DNA of 64,000 nucleotides from Diphasiastrum complanatum (lineage: Eukaryota > Streptophyta > Lycopodiopsida > Lycopodiales > Lycopodiaceae), in assembly GCA_029204225.1 (NCBI GenBank), contig MU831931.1, forward strand, positions 32,347 to 96,346, written 5' to 3'. Below are positions 23,053-33,492 of the stretch, piece by piece (position 1 is the stretch's first letter; each line of letters starts with the position of its first letter). Position numbers and translations under genes: made by a program. The notes under the pieces were generated by a model. The model did no database searches. It was given only the letters and a program-made list of their open reading frames with translations, and was not told the DNA's origin.

Positions 23053-24979
23053 GACAAGTGATGAAACCAAGGATACCTGGTACATTGATAGTGGTGCATC
23101 CAAGCACATGACTTCAAGGAAAGAGGGGTTTTCAGAACTCAAGAAAACTGACAATGGTGAAGTTGGACATTAGGGGATCAAGAGACAAACTACTGCACCC
23201 TATTCACCACAACAGAATGGAGTTGCAGAATGGAAAAACAGATCCATTGTGGAGATGGCTAGGGCAATGCTTAAGAGCAAGTGTTTGCCAAATACTTTTT
23301 GGGCAGAAGCATGCAACACAGCTACTCATATCTTGAATCGATGTCCTACGAAGTCCGTCGAGGGTAAGACACCTTACGAAGATTTTACTGGAAAGAAACC
23401 TAATCCAGCTCGATTAGAGATGAATCTATCCCTAATGGGATCCATCCTAACGGCTCAAGAACCTAAAACTTTCAACAAAGCAAAGGAACACAAGGAGTGG
23501 CGTGCAGCTATGGAAACAGAAATGGAGGCTATATCGAAGAACAAAACGTGGGACTTGGTTGAGCTACTTGATGGTAAGACACCTATCACATGTAAGTGGA
23601 TCTACAAGACGAAGTATGGAGCGGATGGGCAACTCAACAAGTACAAGGCATGACTAGTTGCAAGAGGTTTTGAGCAGCAAAAAGGTATATACTTTGAGGA
23701 GACCTTCGCACCTGTAGCCAAAATGGTAACTATTCGTTCTATCATTGCAATTTCTGAATTCTATGGTTGGAAAATCCAGCAAATGGATGTCAAATCTGCT
23801 TTTCTTAATAGAGTATTAGAGAAAACTCAAGGGTTTGTTGAGCCAAGGAGAGATCATTTGGTTTGTAAACTCAACAAAGCCATATATGGATTGAAGCAAG
23901 CACCACGAGCATGGTACTCTTGCATTGATGAGCACTTTAAGCGAAGGGGAATGATAAAGAGTGATGCTGATTCTAATCTTTACATTCTAAGGCAAGATTC
24001 AAATATACTGTTCATTGTCTTGTACGTGGATGATTTGATTATTACAGGAAGTAATGAGAAGTTAATTAATGAAATCAAATCAGATCTTTCCAATGCTTTT
24101 GACATGAGTGATTTAGGATTGATGCACTACTATCTTGGCATTGAAGTATGTCAAAGGAAGACACGATCTTTCTTACACAAAGCAAATATGCACGAGATTT
24201 GCTTCATAAGTTCAATATGCATGATTGTAAGCCCTTGAGTACACCTATGGATGTCAACATGAAGCTTACTGCATATGATGAATCTGAGAAAGTGGATGCT
24301 TATTTGTATAGACACCTGGTGGGTAGTTTGATTTATTTGACACACATGAGATCTGATATTTCTTATGTTATTGGTGCTGTTAGTCAATTTATGCAAGATC
24401 CTAGTCAAGCACACTGGAAGTCTGCTAAACGTATTCTCAGATACATTCGAGGGACATTGAATTTTGGTTTGAAGTATGATCAGCCTAAAGTGCCAATGTT
24501 GGTAGGTTATACAAATGCCGATTGGGCAGGTAATATTGATGACAGGTAGTCATACATTCTATTATGGTACAGCTGCAATTTTATGGAGCAACAAAAAACA
24601 ACCTACAGTAGTTTTATCATCGACGAAAGTTGAATATCGAGCACTCAGCAATGCTACACAAGAAGCGGTATGGTTAAGAAGATTGCTTGTGGATTTAGGT
24701 CAGCCATAGGTGGATGCGACTACTATATCTTGCAACAGTCAAAGCTGCATTCACCTTGCCAAAAATCCAATTTTACATGCTCGAACCAAGCACATCAAAA
24801 TACACTATCATTTTATTCGAGAGAAAATTCTTGATGGAGCCATTGATCTTGTTTTTTGTAAATCTGAAGATCAAATGGCAGATATTTTAACTAAGTCATT
24901 AGGTAGATGTAAATTTGAGAGGTTTCGTACTCTATCAGGAATAGAAGAATGTAATTTTATCATTGAGGGAGAGTGTTAG
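23053..24979 (+). pseudogene. Inner Copia pol with internal deletion
   Basis: The protease motif TWYIDSGASKHM is followed within about 100 bp by the end of the integrase core (YSPQQNGVAE), so most of integrase has been deleted. Reverse transcriptase starts at KEWRAAMETEMEAI, has LYVDDLIITG near 24030, and passes a frameshift near 24150. RNase H follows with stops near 24547 and 24707 and ends at ARTKHIKIHYHF and a natural stop. A TGA also falls in the KYKA-LVARGF segment. The product cannot be made as one protein. Confidence 0.85.
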
Positions 24980-25090
24980 AAATCAATGATAAACTTCATT
25001 ATTACTGTTTACGATGTACATTAATGTTGACAGTTGTTACCATCTGTAAGCATCTCAGCCCTTGAATGTCGATGACACATTGTTTTTTAG
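24965..25090 (+). repeat. Polypurine tract and truncated foreign LTR start
   Basis: GAGGGAGAG at 24965-24973 is followed by TGTTAGAAATCAATG, a typical Copia purine tract and LTR start. This LTR differs from the outer LTRs and is cut after little more than 100 bp, where the second pol remnant begins. Confidence 0.65.
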
Positions 25091-25094
25091 CAAC

Positions 25095-26010
25095 AATATC
25101 GATTAGGTGAAGGATGCTAGGCATATGTTGTCTTCCGAATTCGACATGATTGATCTGGGTGAGACTCACTATTATCTAGGAATTCAAATCCATCGAGTCA
25201 GAGAGAGACGACTGACCTATATCACTCAACAAATGTATCTTCATAATATTCTATAATATACAATCTGATTAATTGCGAAGAAGCTCACTTACCAATGGAT
25301 CCAGGCCTGCGATTGTCGAAGGACCAATATCCTCAGACTAAGCATAAAAAGGAGTGAATGCGAGAGTATCTGTATTAGTCGATACTCGGCTCTCTCATGT
25401 ATGCAATGGTCTGAACAAGACTTAACATCACTTTTGTAGTTAGCTGTACTAAGCCAATTCATGGTCAATCTTGGCATCATACATTGGAAGGCTCTTATCA
25501 GAGTCATGAGGTACATTCAAGCTACAACAGACCTGTGCATCTACTATGGAGAAGTCGACAATAACAATCTTCATTAGCTAAGTGGATATTTAGATGCAAG
25601 CTGGGGACGAGAAGTAGATACTCGTAAATCCACATCTGGATTTACATTCTTCTTCAATGGCAGTCCTATCTCCTCATCCACATAAGCGAAACACATTGTT
25701 GCTTCTCAAGCTATTAAAAAAGCAATCTGGTTGAGAAATTTACTGTCAGATATTAGTCTAAATCAATACACTCCTACATTTATGTTTTCTGATAATCAGT
25801 GCCATTGCCTTATCAGCCAACCCTAGATTCCACTATAGGAGTAAGCACATCGAGATTTGATATCACTATGTAAGGGGTAAGGTTCTCGACTGAGAGGTAA
25901 TGTTAATGTATTGTCGGATGCAAAACATGATCAGATGTGTCTACCAAGGCTTTGAGCATTGATGCACATAACAAATTTTGTGCATTGCTTAGTCTAAAGA
26001 TCAAGGCATT
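25095..26010 (+). pseudogene. Second Copia RT-RNase H remnant
   Basis: The frame reads SSEFDMIDLGETHYYLGIQ, the reverse transcriptase segment downstream of YVDD, then a damaged middle. RNase H pieces follow (GYLDASWGREVDTRKSTSG, then AKHIVASQAIKKAIW). Many stops are present. It repeats domains already present in the inner pol but is clearly diverged from it. It directly precedes the purine tract and 3' LTR of the outer unit, so it is likely that unit's own pol end. Confidence 0.8.
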
Positions 26011-26034
26011 CACGGATCCAGATTAAAGGAGAGA

Positions 26035-26055
26035 GGGGGGGGGGGGGGGGGGGGG
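26035..26055 (+). other. G21 homopolymer as polypurine tract
   Basis: An uninterrupted run of 21 G lies directly before the 3' LTR, after AAAGGAGAGA. Position fits the polypurine tract; the length of pure G is exceptional and could form a quadruplex or be an assembly artefact. Confidence 0.75.
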
Positions 26056-26904
26056 TGTTGGATTTATTTCTCTACTCTCCTAAATCCCATATTATTCTAG
26101 TTCCATTCATATTGCTGCAGTTTTACATGCATTGTCGCACAATCTACAGAAATACTCTATTATCGAAGATAGGCAAGAGAGTGGCAGTCCGACTTGTCGA
26201 CTCAACCGACTATCGTCGAGGACCGTCAAATGACTATTATGACTTTATTGACTATCGGCAGCAATACGCTCGACTCTGAATAGTCAAAGCCTTCTCACGC
26301 CCACTTCTTGTATTGTGCAAATGATAGCAGTAGCCGCGATATACTCCAGACGACACAATGGCTCCATGCCACCTTCTTGTACATACATATGCACAATTGT
26401 AAATTGTATATAGAGATAGTAATTGTAATCAATATTATGCCATGTATTATGTCATTAGAGATAGACACAATAGATGCTTTCACGCATCGATTCTTTCTTT
26501 CAGACAGATTGTCAGTAATAAGCTCATAGCTTTTATAGAGCGGAGTTAGCTTCTTGAGCATGCAGTTTCGCCTGCTACTATCTTGTGCTCATAGCGTCGA
26601 TCTGACTTGTATCTATATACATTAATCTGAATCGATTATTGTCTCGGTTTTTTGTTTAGAGTCTTTGTTCGAAATTGTATGTTTTGTTGTTTCATGTTTT
26701 GTCTGACTCTCTTATTGCTTTGTTTGATTGTCTGGTCTTTCGCTTTCGCATAAACACAATTAAGCTCTATTTTGTGTTCACCTACTGTTGTAGTAGTGCA
26801 CGCACCGAGGGAATTAGTCGATCATCGCTTTCGTCTAGTAGTAGGATTGTTCCAATCTGATTGTTTGACCCATCCATCATGGGTCCACTCACATTTCCCC
26901 AACA
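26056..26904 (+). repeat. 3' LTR of composite Copia
   Basis: It starts TGTTGGATTTATTTC and ends TTTCCCCAACA. Length is 849 bp against 594 bp for the partner. The extra sequence lies near 26264-26566. TSD TGACA follows. Confidence 0.85.
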
Positions 26905-26909
26905 TGACA

Positions 26910-28103
26910 AACTTGATACACTGCTCCACATCTACAATGACTTGATCACAAGTGACTTACTAACTACAAAATCTGCAAAACATCACACTCATCACTCACC
27001 AAGAGCATCCAAATTGTGATTATTGACCCGTTCTTCATCTCCTACGTGTTCCGCACACAGTTTGTCCAATGCAAGTCCGCTATCCTGCCCAATAGCTTCC
27101 AACTGGCACCACCTCGCACTTCAATCACCCGTGACCGCCAAAATGTGTGTACCTCCAAGCTAGCCCCAATCTCTCCCTCAAATGAGAAATTTTTCAAGTC
27201 GCAGATGCGTATGTCCATGCAGCTATCACCCAACTTGACAATGCCAGTGCCGACAATGCCACTACCGATCATACTTGTGAGAGCATTCCCCCAAATCATG
27301 ACCTGACGTTGGTCGGTTCTAACTCCAAAAGTTGAACAACATGATCACGAGATTTTTTCACCCGTAACCGGCATACCATGCCTACCTCTCGCCTATGATT
27401 GCTTGCCCTCTCAGAATTGTTGCCAATAATGAGTAGTCATGATGCCAAACTCCATTTCCATCGTCAAAACTAGCTTTCTCCACACAATTCCGCTATCATT
27501 CGCCCCCATGATGCATTTACTGCTCCCAAACACCATATTAGAAGTAAGTAATAATGATTTTGAGCGACAAAGCCTCATTGTATTACCCTGTAGCAGATTT
27601 TACCAGCCAAAAATTGCCCTAAATTTGACCCTACGGTACTCAAATGACGAATGTAGCCCATCACTAGGTCAACCGCACTCTGCTCACTAGAGTGGTGACG
27701 AAAACCCCTCGAAATGCATTTCTCCCTACTCAGTGACATCGCTTTGTTTGCTAGCTTTGAGCAGCCAGTTTCGGGGGTCATTTTGGCCCAAGAATGGCCA
27801 AAATAGTTGTCTTCTAGCCAAAGATCCACTTTGTTTGGAATCTATGTTAAGATTTTTGCATGTTGTGCAAATTTGAGATGAAGTGAATAGAATGGTTAAC
27901 TATTTATTATAATACATAGATTAAGTGGTTTTTTTGGCTGGAATCTAGATTACCAAGTCATTAATAGATTAAGTGGTTTCTTTGGCTGGAATCTAGATTA
28001 TTAAGTCATTATTGTTCTTTTGGGTAGCATTTAAATCACTCATCGTTAGCTCAAAGCAGTCGTGAATTTGAAACTCCTTGTTCTTGTCCGGTGATTACGA
28101 CCA
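26910..28103. other. Unassigned flank with 48-bp tandem duplication
   Basis: This continues the C-rich target sequence from before 21516. The minus strand is open for 85 codons at 27299-27042 with no recognised motif. A 48-bp unit beginning TAGATTAAGTGG is duplicated at 27917-27964 and 27965-28010, with few changes. Confidence 0.45.
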
Positions 28104-28108
28104 CCAAG

Positions 28109-28370
28109 GCTTTGATACCAAGTTGACAACACGATACAAACTGATCGATTTAATCACCACAATACACCATCAAGTGCTTCAAGACAAGACAGAATAGAAT
28201 TGCTCTCCAACAAATGTATATTCACACTTTTCAAGTATAAAGAAAACTACTTAAGTGCTCAACATGGGCTCGTAAAAGAATCGGCTCGATAATTCTAGAG
28301 CTAGGCAAAACGTGTCACCGTCAAACTTAGAAAGTAGTTGTAAAACAATTTGCATTTTGATTATTGCTAA
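28109..28370 (-). repeat. Possible LTR end and primer site (minus)
   Basis: The minus strand reads GTTGTCAAC then TGGTATCAAAGC at 28120-28109, one base from the usual Met-type primer site. The sequence up to about 28370 could be the 3' part of an LTR. No partner LTR or coding part was found. Confidence 0.35.
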
Positions 28371-28371
28371 T

Positions 28372-29670
28372 TTAACTGATATCTATAGGAAGATCCTTGC
28401 AGAGTAATGTGTTGTCCTGTCTTCTTCATACATGTATGAAAAACAACTTTTTATTTTGGTTATTCTCTGAATAGAATTATTCATATAATGACTAACAATG
28501 AGTTGCAAATGACAAAAAAATGATGCCAGCTTTCCATTTATAATGAATTTGAAGTAGTCAGGTGGAGTTTCATTGTGCATTAGGACAAGCTCTGGTATGA
28601 TATAACTTAAGCTCTAATGATCATCCACTTCAATCATACTTAACATATCTTCATTGTTGAAAATGTGGACTTCTTTCGATTTGTGTGACCATCCATTTGA
28701 AGGTCTTGATCTAGTGGCATCTAGGTCCCACTTATTCGTCTCCATCTCTGGTAACTGAATGTAAGACTAAGCATTTGTCTCTCAATATGATAACGAAATG
28801 TCATAGAAGAGTTTTTAACCTTACATTAAATATCTCCAATTGTCTTACAATCCCAACCTATGTCCATCAGATCTGAAAGAGTGTCATCTGGTATATCCTT
28901 ACAAACAAATAACATAGGTGTTCTATGAACATTTGCACTTGAAAAGAAATCAACGAATATATATAAGGATAAAAACCAACTTAATCTAATGACTTTTGAT
29001 CTGGTGCTCACTTTCATTGAGTTTTTCAAGTCCAATAGTAATTTACATCTAAAAGATTCTGGCACAATACCATCAGGAGCAAGCCATTCATCACTTCCAA
29101 AAGGTGGCAGTGGAATATCTTCAAGCTTTCCGAAACCTCCATGCATATATGGAATGTACTTGGACTCATAGAAGAATATACCACTATCTACAAGCTCTTT
29201 AGGAGTTCTTCCTCTATGTTGTAATTTTCCAATATCCGAATGAATCACATCCAAGATACTTGCCAGGGATTGTGCTGGCTCTCATTCACTTATGCTGGAC
29301 GGATATAAATCTGTAAGAATGCATTACATACATGATAACTGATATGATCTCTACAACTTTCCAAGGCATAAATGTTAAAATATAGATCCAAGCAATTTTT
29401 CAACATACAGTTACATTTTGGCGATCATGAATATTGAAATCTTGTAGATATAGTTCTGAATGCATATAGACATGCTGAACCAGGACCTATGAGATTGATT
29501 GCCCTCCTAGAGAAGTCCTAAACTCAGGATATTAGCTTTCCAATAAGATTTGAATGTCATCTTTCCCTTCTTCCTTGGTCGAAACATGCCTTTTGAGGAT
29601 GGATGCCAACTTCATACTTGTCATTGTGATGAATCACCAATTCAATTTTGGATCTTGGTCTCCTAGCCAT
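28372..29670 (-). pseudogene. Unknown four-exon gene, copy 2
   Basis: This paralogue of 19354-20653 begins MARRPRSKIEL. It keeps KRHVSTKEEGKMTFKSYW, the exon 1 donor and a clean TTCTTACAG acceptor before exon 2. Exon 2 (RGRTPKELVDSGIFFYESKY, RTPMLFVCKD) is open. Exon 4 ends LLCKDLPIDIS and a stop. A deletion and frameshift near 29610 and a TGA in place of the Trp codon of SEWEPAQ break it. Because the two copies carry different lesions, each informs the ancestral exon structure. No Ulp1-like neighbour is seen here. Confidence 0.5.
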
Positions 29671-30189
29671 AGTGATTGTTGCCACAAGTGCAACGCCAAA
29701 TTCTCAAAACTATGACATTGAATCTAGATTCCAAGTTCCATTAGACTTATTAAATGTGACCAGGGGATTGGATCACATTAACTACATGTGGTAACTATGC
29801 TTACCGTCAAACTGTGACCTGTATTTGTGTAGTTTGAAATTTACCAATATATTAATTAGTGTGCTTAAATATTTTAACTAGAGACACTACCGTCGGGCAG
29901 ATTGACACATTCAGGGCAGACATTGTCTACCAATAGAATGCTTCCATGCTGCCCAACACTGAATCATCATGTTTTTGAGGGATCTGTACCCTCCCTCGCG
30001 GATGTTGCTTGCTTCCGCTTTTTCTTTTTGCATATCACTTGGCATTTTTAGACTTCCTCCTTGTGTGGCGTGCTATGGTCCTCGTTAAGATGTTTCCTCT
30101 ATGGCTCTTAAACCAATTGTTGGCACCAGTGGGTTACAGACAAGAGACAATACCAGTATGGGAGCATAGTAACCATTTTTTATTCCTAT

Positions 30190-31182
30190 TACAATGGTGT
30201 GAGCAGTTCGTCAGAGACAAATCAACATCAACAAATTAATATTCAATGAAATTCTGACGATGTTCCTTTTGGGAACATAATAACCTTTGAGCACATATTG
30301 ATGACTGGTTATCTATCGTGGATGAGAATTTTCGACTACATTCATTCTCTGATCAGGGCAAAATTGCAATGGCAATGGCTATTGTTCATTTTGGTAATTT
30401 TGAATTTTAAGAGATCTTGGAGCTTCTCTTTGAGAGCTTTCTTGATGAAAATGGTGGTTCATGTGCCTACAATCACATGAGAGCTTTGATCATGCTCTAC
30501 CAACAGGCCCTATATTGTGAATGATCTTCAATCATGAATAATGATACCTTAGTTTGCCTATTTTGGTGAAGTTTTGCTATCTTTATCTATCTTCTTGATT
30601 TTTGACTAGTTTTCTTGATTTCTTGTATTTCCATTGTAATTTGATGTTTATGAATGGATTCGATGTTTTAATGCTAAGGTTGGCACATGACATCCACAAT
30701 CAAAAATATGGTTTAAGAAAGGTATAAACGTAGGCGAGAGTATTATAAGGTGCTGGATGAAGCAAATGAATGAGACTATTGGTATTCAAGGTGATTATAC
30801 AAACAAATAATGCATAGTGACGTCAATAACTCGCATGGGTGTTGCCCAAGTGCCTTGAGAGGTAATGATGACTATTACAGGTCACTGAAATATCAAAACT
30901 CTTGCAGCACAAGCTTTGGCCCCTTACAATTGTGTCACAGGGAGGGTGTTTGACTTCAACTACCATTACAACAAGCAACTAGAGATCATGTGGCATCAAA
31001 ATCATGGTAGTACAGTCATCTTCTGCAGCCATGGAACTTACTGTTATTGACATTGCCGCCCAACCTGCTTTTTCTAATGTGACCATTCCTGCTGAACTTG
31101 TAAATGTAGAGCCCCATAGATCTATGCTATCTAACGTGGCTAGTAAGGCAGACCATCCCTCAACCTATCAGTGGGTAGGCTA
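30190..31182 (+). pseudogene. Decayed tyrosine recombinase (Crypton/DUF3504-like)
   Basis: Frame 1 encodes an N-terminal core-binding region (DDWLSIVDENF, then FLDENGGSCAYNHMRALIML). After a shortened middle comes the catalytic end: KIWFKKGINVGESII, MNETIGIQGDYTN, TSITRMGVAQV, EVMMTITGH, NIKTLAA. The TNHSxR...TRM...TGH layout is typical of eukaryotic tyrosine recombinases related to Cryptons. Stops at about 30808, 30856 and 30889, an Ile where the second catalytic Arg is expected, and a missing first Arg block show it is dead. A further open stretch (31040-31182, another frame) may be its C-terminal tail. No element ends were found. Confidence 0.6.
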
Positions 31183-31189
31183 AGATTTT

Positions 31190-32610
31190 GTTGGCCAAAC
31201 TGTTCATGTCTGACATCGTAAAAGGCAGGGTTGAGGTCCAAGTTGATTCACGTGAAATGAAGCTACACATTCAACATACATCTATTTTTCAAAAGCGTGC
31301 TCTCACAATCAGTAGAATTTGTTGTTTACTTATGGCAATGCAAAACATGACATTGTCTATAGTACTTCCACACAAAATTGGAGTAAAAATTGAAATTACA
31401 GACATTTGTATGAGAAAGTATAGCCCTTATGATGCGAAAGAAGGGCAAATGAATACAAAATCAACAAACATTCGCCAAACTGAGCTGTTTTGGGGATAAG
31501 ATTCTGAGTGGACGAGTGAGGCAAAGGATGGAAGAATAGCAGATGGTAGATGCTTGCCTCCTCCCTACATACACAAACAAACAAACGACAAGATGATGCA
31601 TTTGCATCAGGCTTTCCTTATGAGCACAAGCACATAATTTCTTTCAAGCATACATCACTAAGTTTCAAGAAGCAGATGCTGACTTGCAACTGCGGTCCGC
31701 TAACTTTTCGTTCTTATAGAGAATCGTTTTTAGCCAGTTGTAAAGAAAAGTAGTGGCGGTTGTAAAGAAATGTAATGAGAGTCGGTTGCTTATTTCCTTG
31801 AAGGAAACGTCAACGTCGGAAGTACTCAGGAAATTCGAAAGTAGTGAGGATTTGTATGTACAAGTGACTTATTGCTTGGTAAGTAGTTCAATTTCAGAAC
31901 ATCTGAGGTACCAAAATACAGCTCTTGAACATTTGTGTTCAAAACCTGTGAAAATTTGACACGTGTATGGCTATAACTCCAAATGCAAATTACGAGATGA
32001 AGTCTCACATTTAGTTCAGTTGAGAGGTGTCAAAATTGAAAATCTACAGGAACTTAGAATGATATCCGTTAAAATAAGCAGAGTCTAACCTAGTTCACAC
32101 AGGGCGGGTGTTTGAAAAAAACAAACATAAGCTGCCTTCTTCTTCTAAAACGAAATAAAACAAGGTGCCTCTTCTTCTTGAAGAACTGGCAAGCTCTTGA
32201 AGGGCACTGCATGGCAACTTGAAAACTCCAAGCCAGCTGGCCTCGAGGCATGACCATTAACGACCATACTCTAACGACTACATTAAAGGAGCTTTAATTT
32301 ACTTTTCACTTTCTTTTGAATTGGTTTTGCTGCTGCTGTTGCTGATCGAGAGCGAGAGCGCTGCTGTTGCTGATCGAAGCAAGCAGCTGGCTGGCTCGCT
32401 GGCTGATTCGTTGTTGCCAGTTCTTGCAGCGAGACACTCGGATCGAGAGAGCTGCATCGGACACGATAAAATATTATACGTCTGCCTCTTCTTTTTCTTG
32501 TTGCAAACATGATTCATTCAGTTCTCGTAAAGATAGTGACCAAGAAATAAAATGCTCGTTGCGATCTTTGTCTACTTTGTTCGTCTTTCTTCTGTTGATG
32601 TGTCATTCTT
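31190..32610. other. Unassigned region upstream of the SELENOH-like gene
   Basis: A 103-codon open frame (31188-31499) shows no known motif. The block near 32320-32460 is rich in CTG/GCTGG words. The distal promoter or an upstream non-coding exon of the gene at 33173 could lie here, but nothing specific is visible. Confidence 0.4.
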
Positions 32611-32614
32611 TCAA

Positions 32615-33020
32615 AGCCTGTAATAGTTTAGATGTAATTGAAAAAAGCCCGTAAGAGTTAAAATACTGCTGACATAAGGGATTGAGATAATAATTGTTGA
32701 GATATTGTCGAAAAAGTCTGCAATAGTCGAGATATCGTTGAAGAAACTCTGTAATAGTCGAGATATTGTTGAAGAAAGTCTGTAATAGTTGGAACTTGGA
32801 ATATTGTTGAAAAAAGTCTTTAATAGTTGTGATATTCTTGAAAGCAGCCGGTAATAGTAGAGATATTGTTGAAAAGAGTTTCTACCAGTTGAGATATTGT
32901 TGAAAAAGTCTGTAACAGCTGAGATATCGTTGAAAAGAGGTCTGTAGTAGTTAGTATATTGTTGAAAAAAGGCTTAATACATTTTGGTGAAAAAAGTCTT
33001 TAGTATTTAAGGATATTTAA
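32615..33020. repeat. Minisatellite, about 31-bp period
   Basis: About twelve imperfect tandem units share GTCTGTAATAGTT followed by GAGATATTGTTGAAAAAA. Units vary by small substitutions and short insertions, and the array decays at both ends. It ends about 150 bp before the SELENOH-like start codon, so it lies in the promoter or 5' UTR. Confidence 0.8.
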
Positions 33021-33172
33021 GCTATTGTTTACAAAAGTAACAAGCTGTTTTGTGGCGAAAGGTGTAATAGTTCGTGAAAGATAAGTGCTGATTTTCCGCT
33101 TGTAAATTTTGTCTCATTGTAAGGCAAAGATTTGATATTTTGAAATACAAACATACTAGATAGGCTTACGAG

Positions 33173-33492
33173 ATGGCTCCCAAGAGAAAGGCAGCACCAG
33201 CAGCTTTAGAAAAGAGCATAAAGCCCAAAGATCAAGAAAACGAGAAACCTTTGGCAAAGAAGGTAAAATCTGCTCTAACGACTTCGCCGCCTAAGACCCG
33301 AAGCAGAACCTGGGAACTAGGTGCAACTGAACTTAACGGGAATGCGAAGAAAGAACTTAAGGAACCAAAACTTCAGGAGAAGACGCCTACCAAGACCACT
33401 CCCAAAAAAGCTTCAAAGAAGGCCAAAGATGTCACCCGTATACCAGCAAAGGATGCCAATAAGAAGTCGAACCATATCGTTATTGAACACTG
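33173..33492 (+). CDS. SELENOH-like: SELENOH-like exon 1
   Basis: It encodes 106 residues plus the first two bases (TG) of the Cys107 codon, then the donor GTACGT at 33493. The open frame runs on to 33589 in the intron, but that extension lacks family similarity. Confidence 0.85.

Larger units (their letters stand above)
21521..26904 (+). mobile_element. Composite Copia element with 5-bp target duplication
   Basis: The element is bounded by two related LTRs. TGACA occurs immediately before it (21516-21520) and immediately after it (26905-26909), proving a single insertion event for the outer unit. Inside, one Copia gag-pol (22337-24979) ends with its own purine tract and the start of a foreign LTR. 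A second, different Copia RT-RNase H remnant follows, and then the purine tract and LTR of the outer unit. All coding parts are broken. Confidence 0.85.

Noticed and set aside
22115-25090. Inner Copia as a simple nested insertion
   Set aside because: No inner 5' LTR or inner target duplication is present, so a composite or recombinant origin fits better.
32283-32517. Arg/Ser-rich frames on the minus strand
   Set aside because: They arise from a CTG/GCTGG-rich low-complexity block; there is no conserved domain and overlapping frames look equally open.
32615-33020. Possible CRISPR-like array
   Set aside because: Units are contiguous, imperfect and without unique spacers, so this is a eukaryotic minisatellite.
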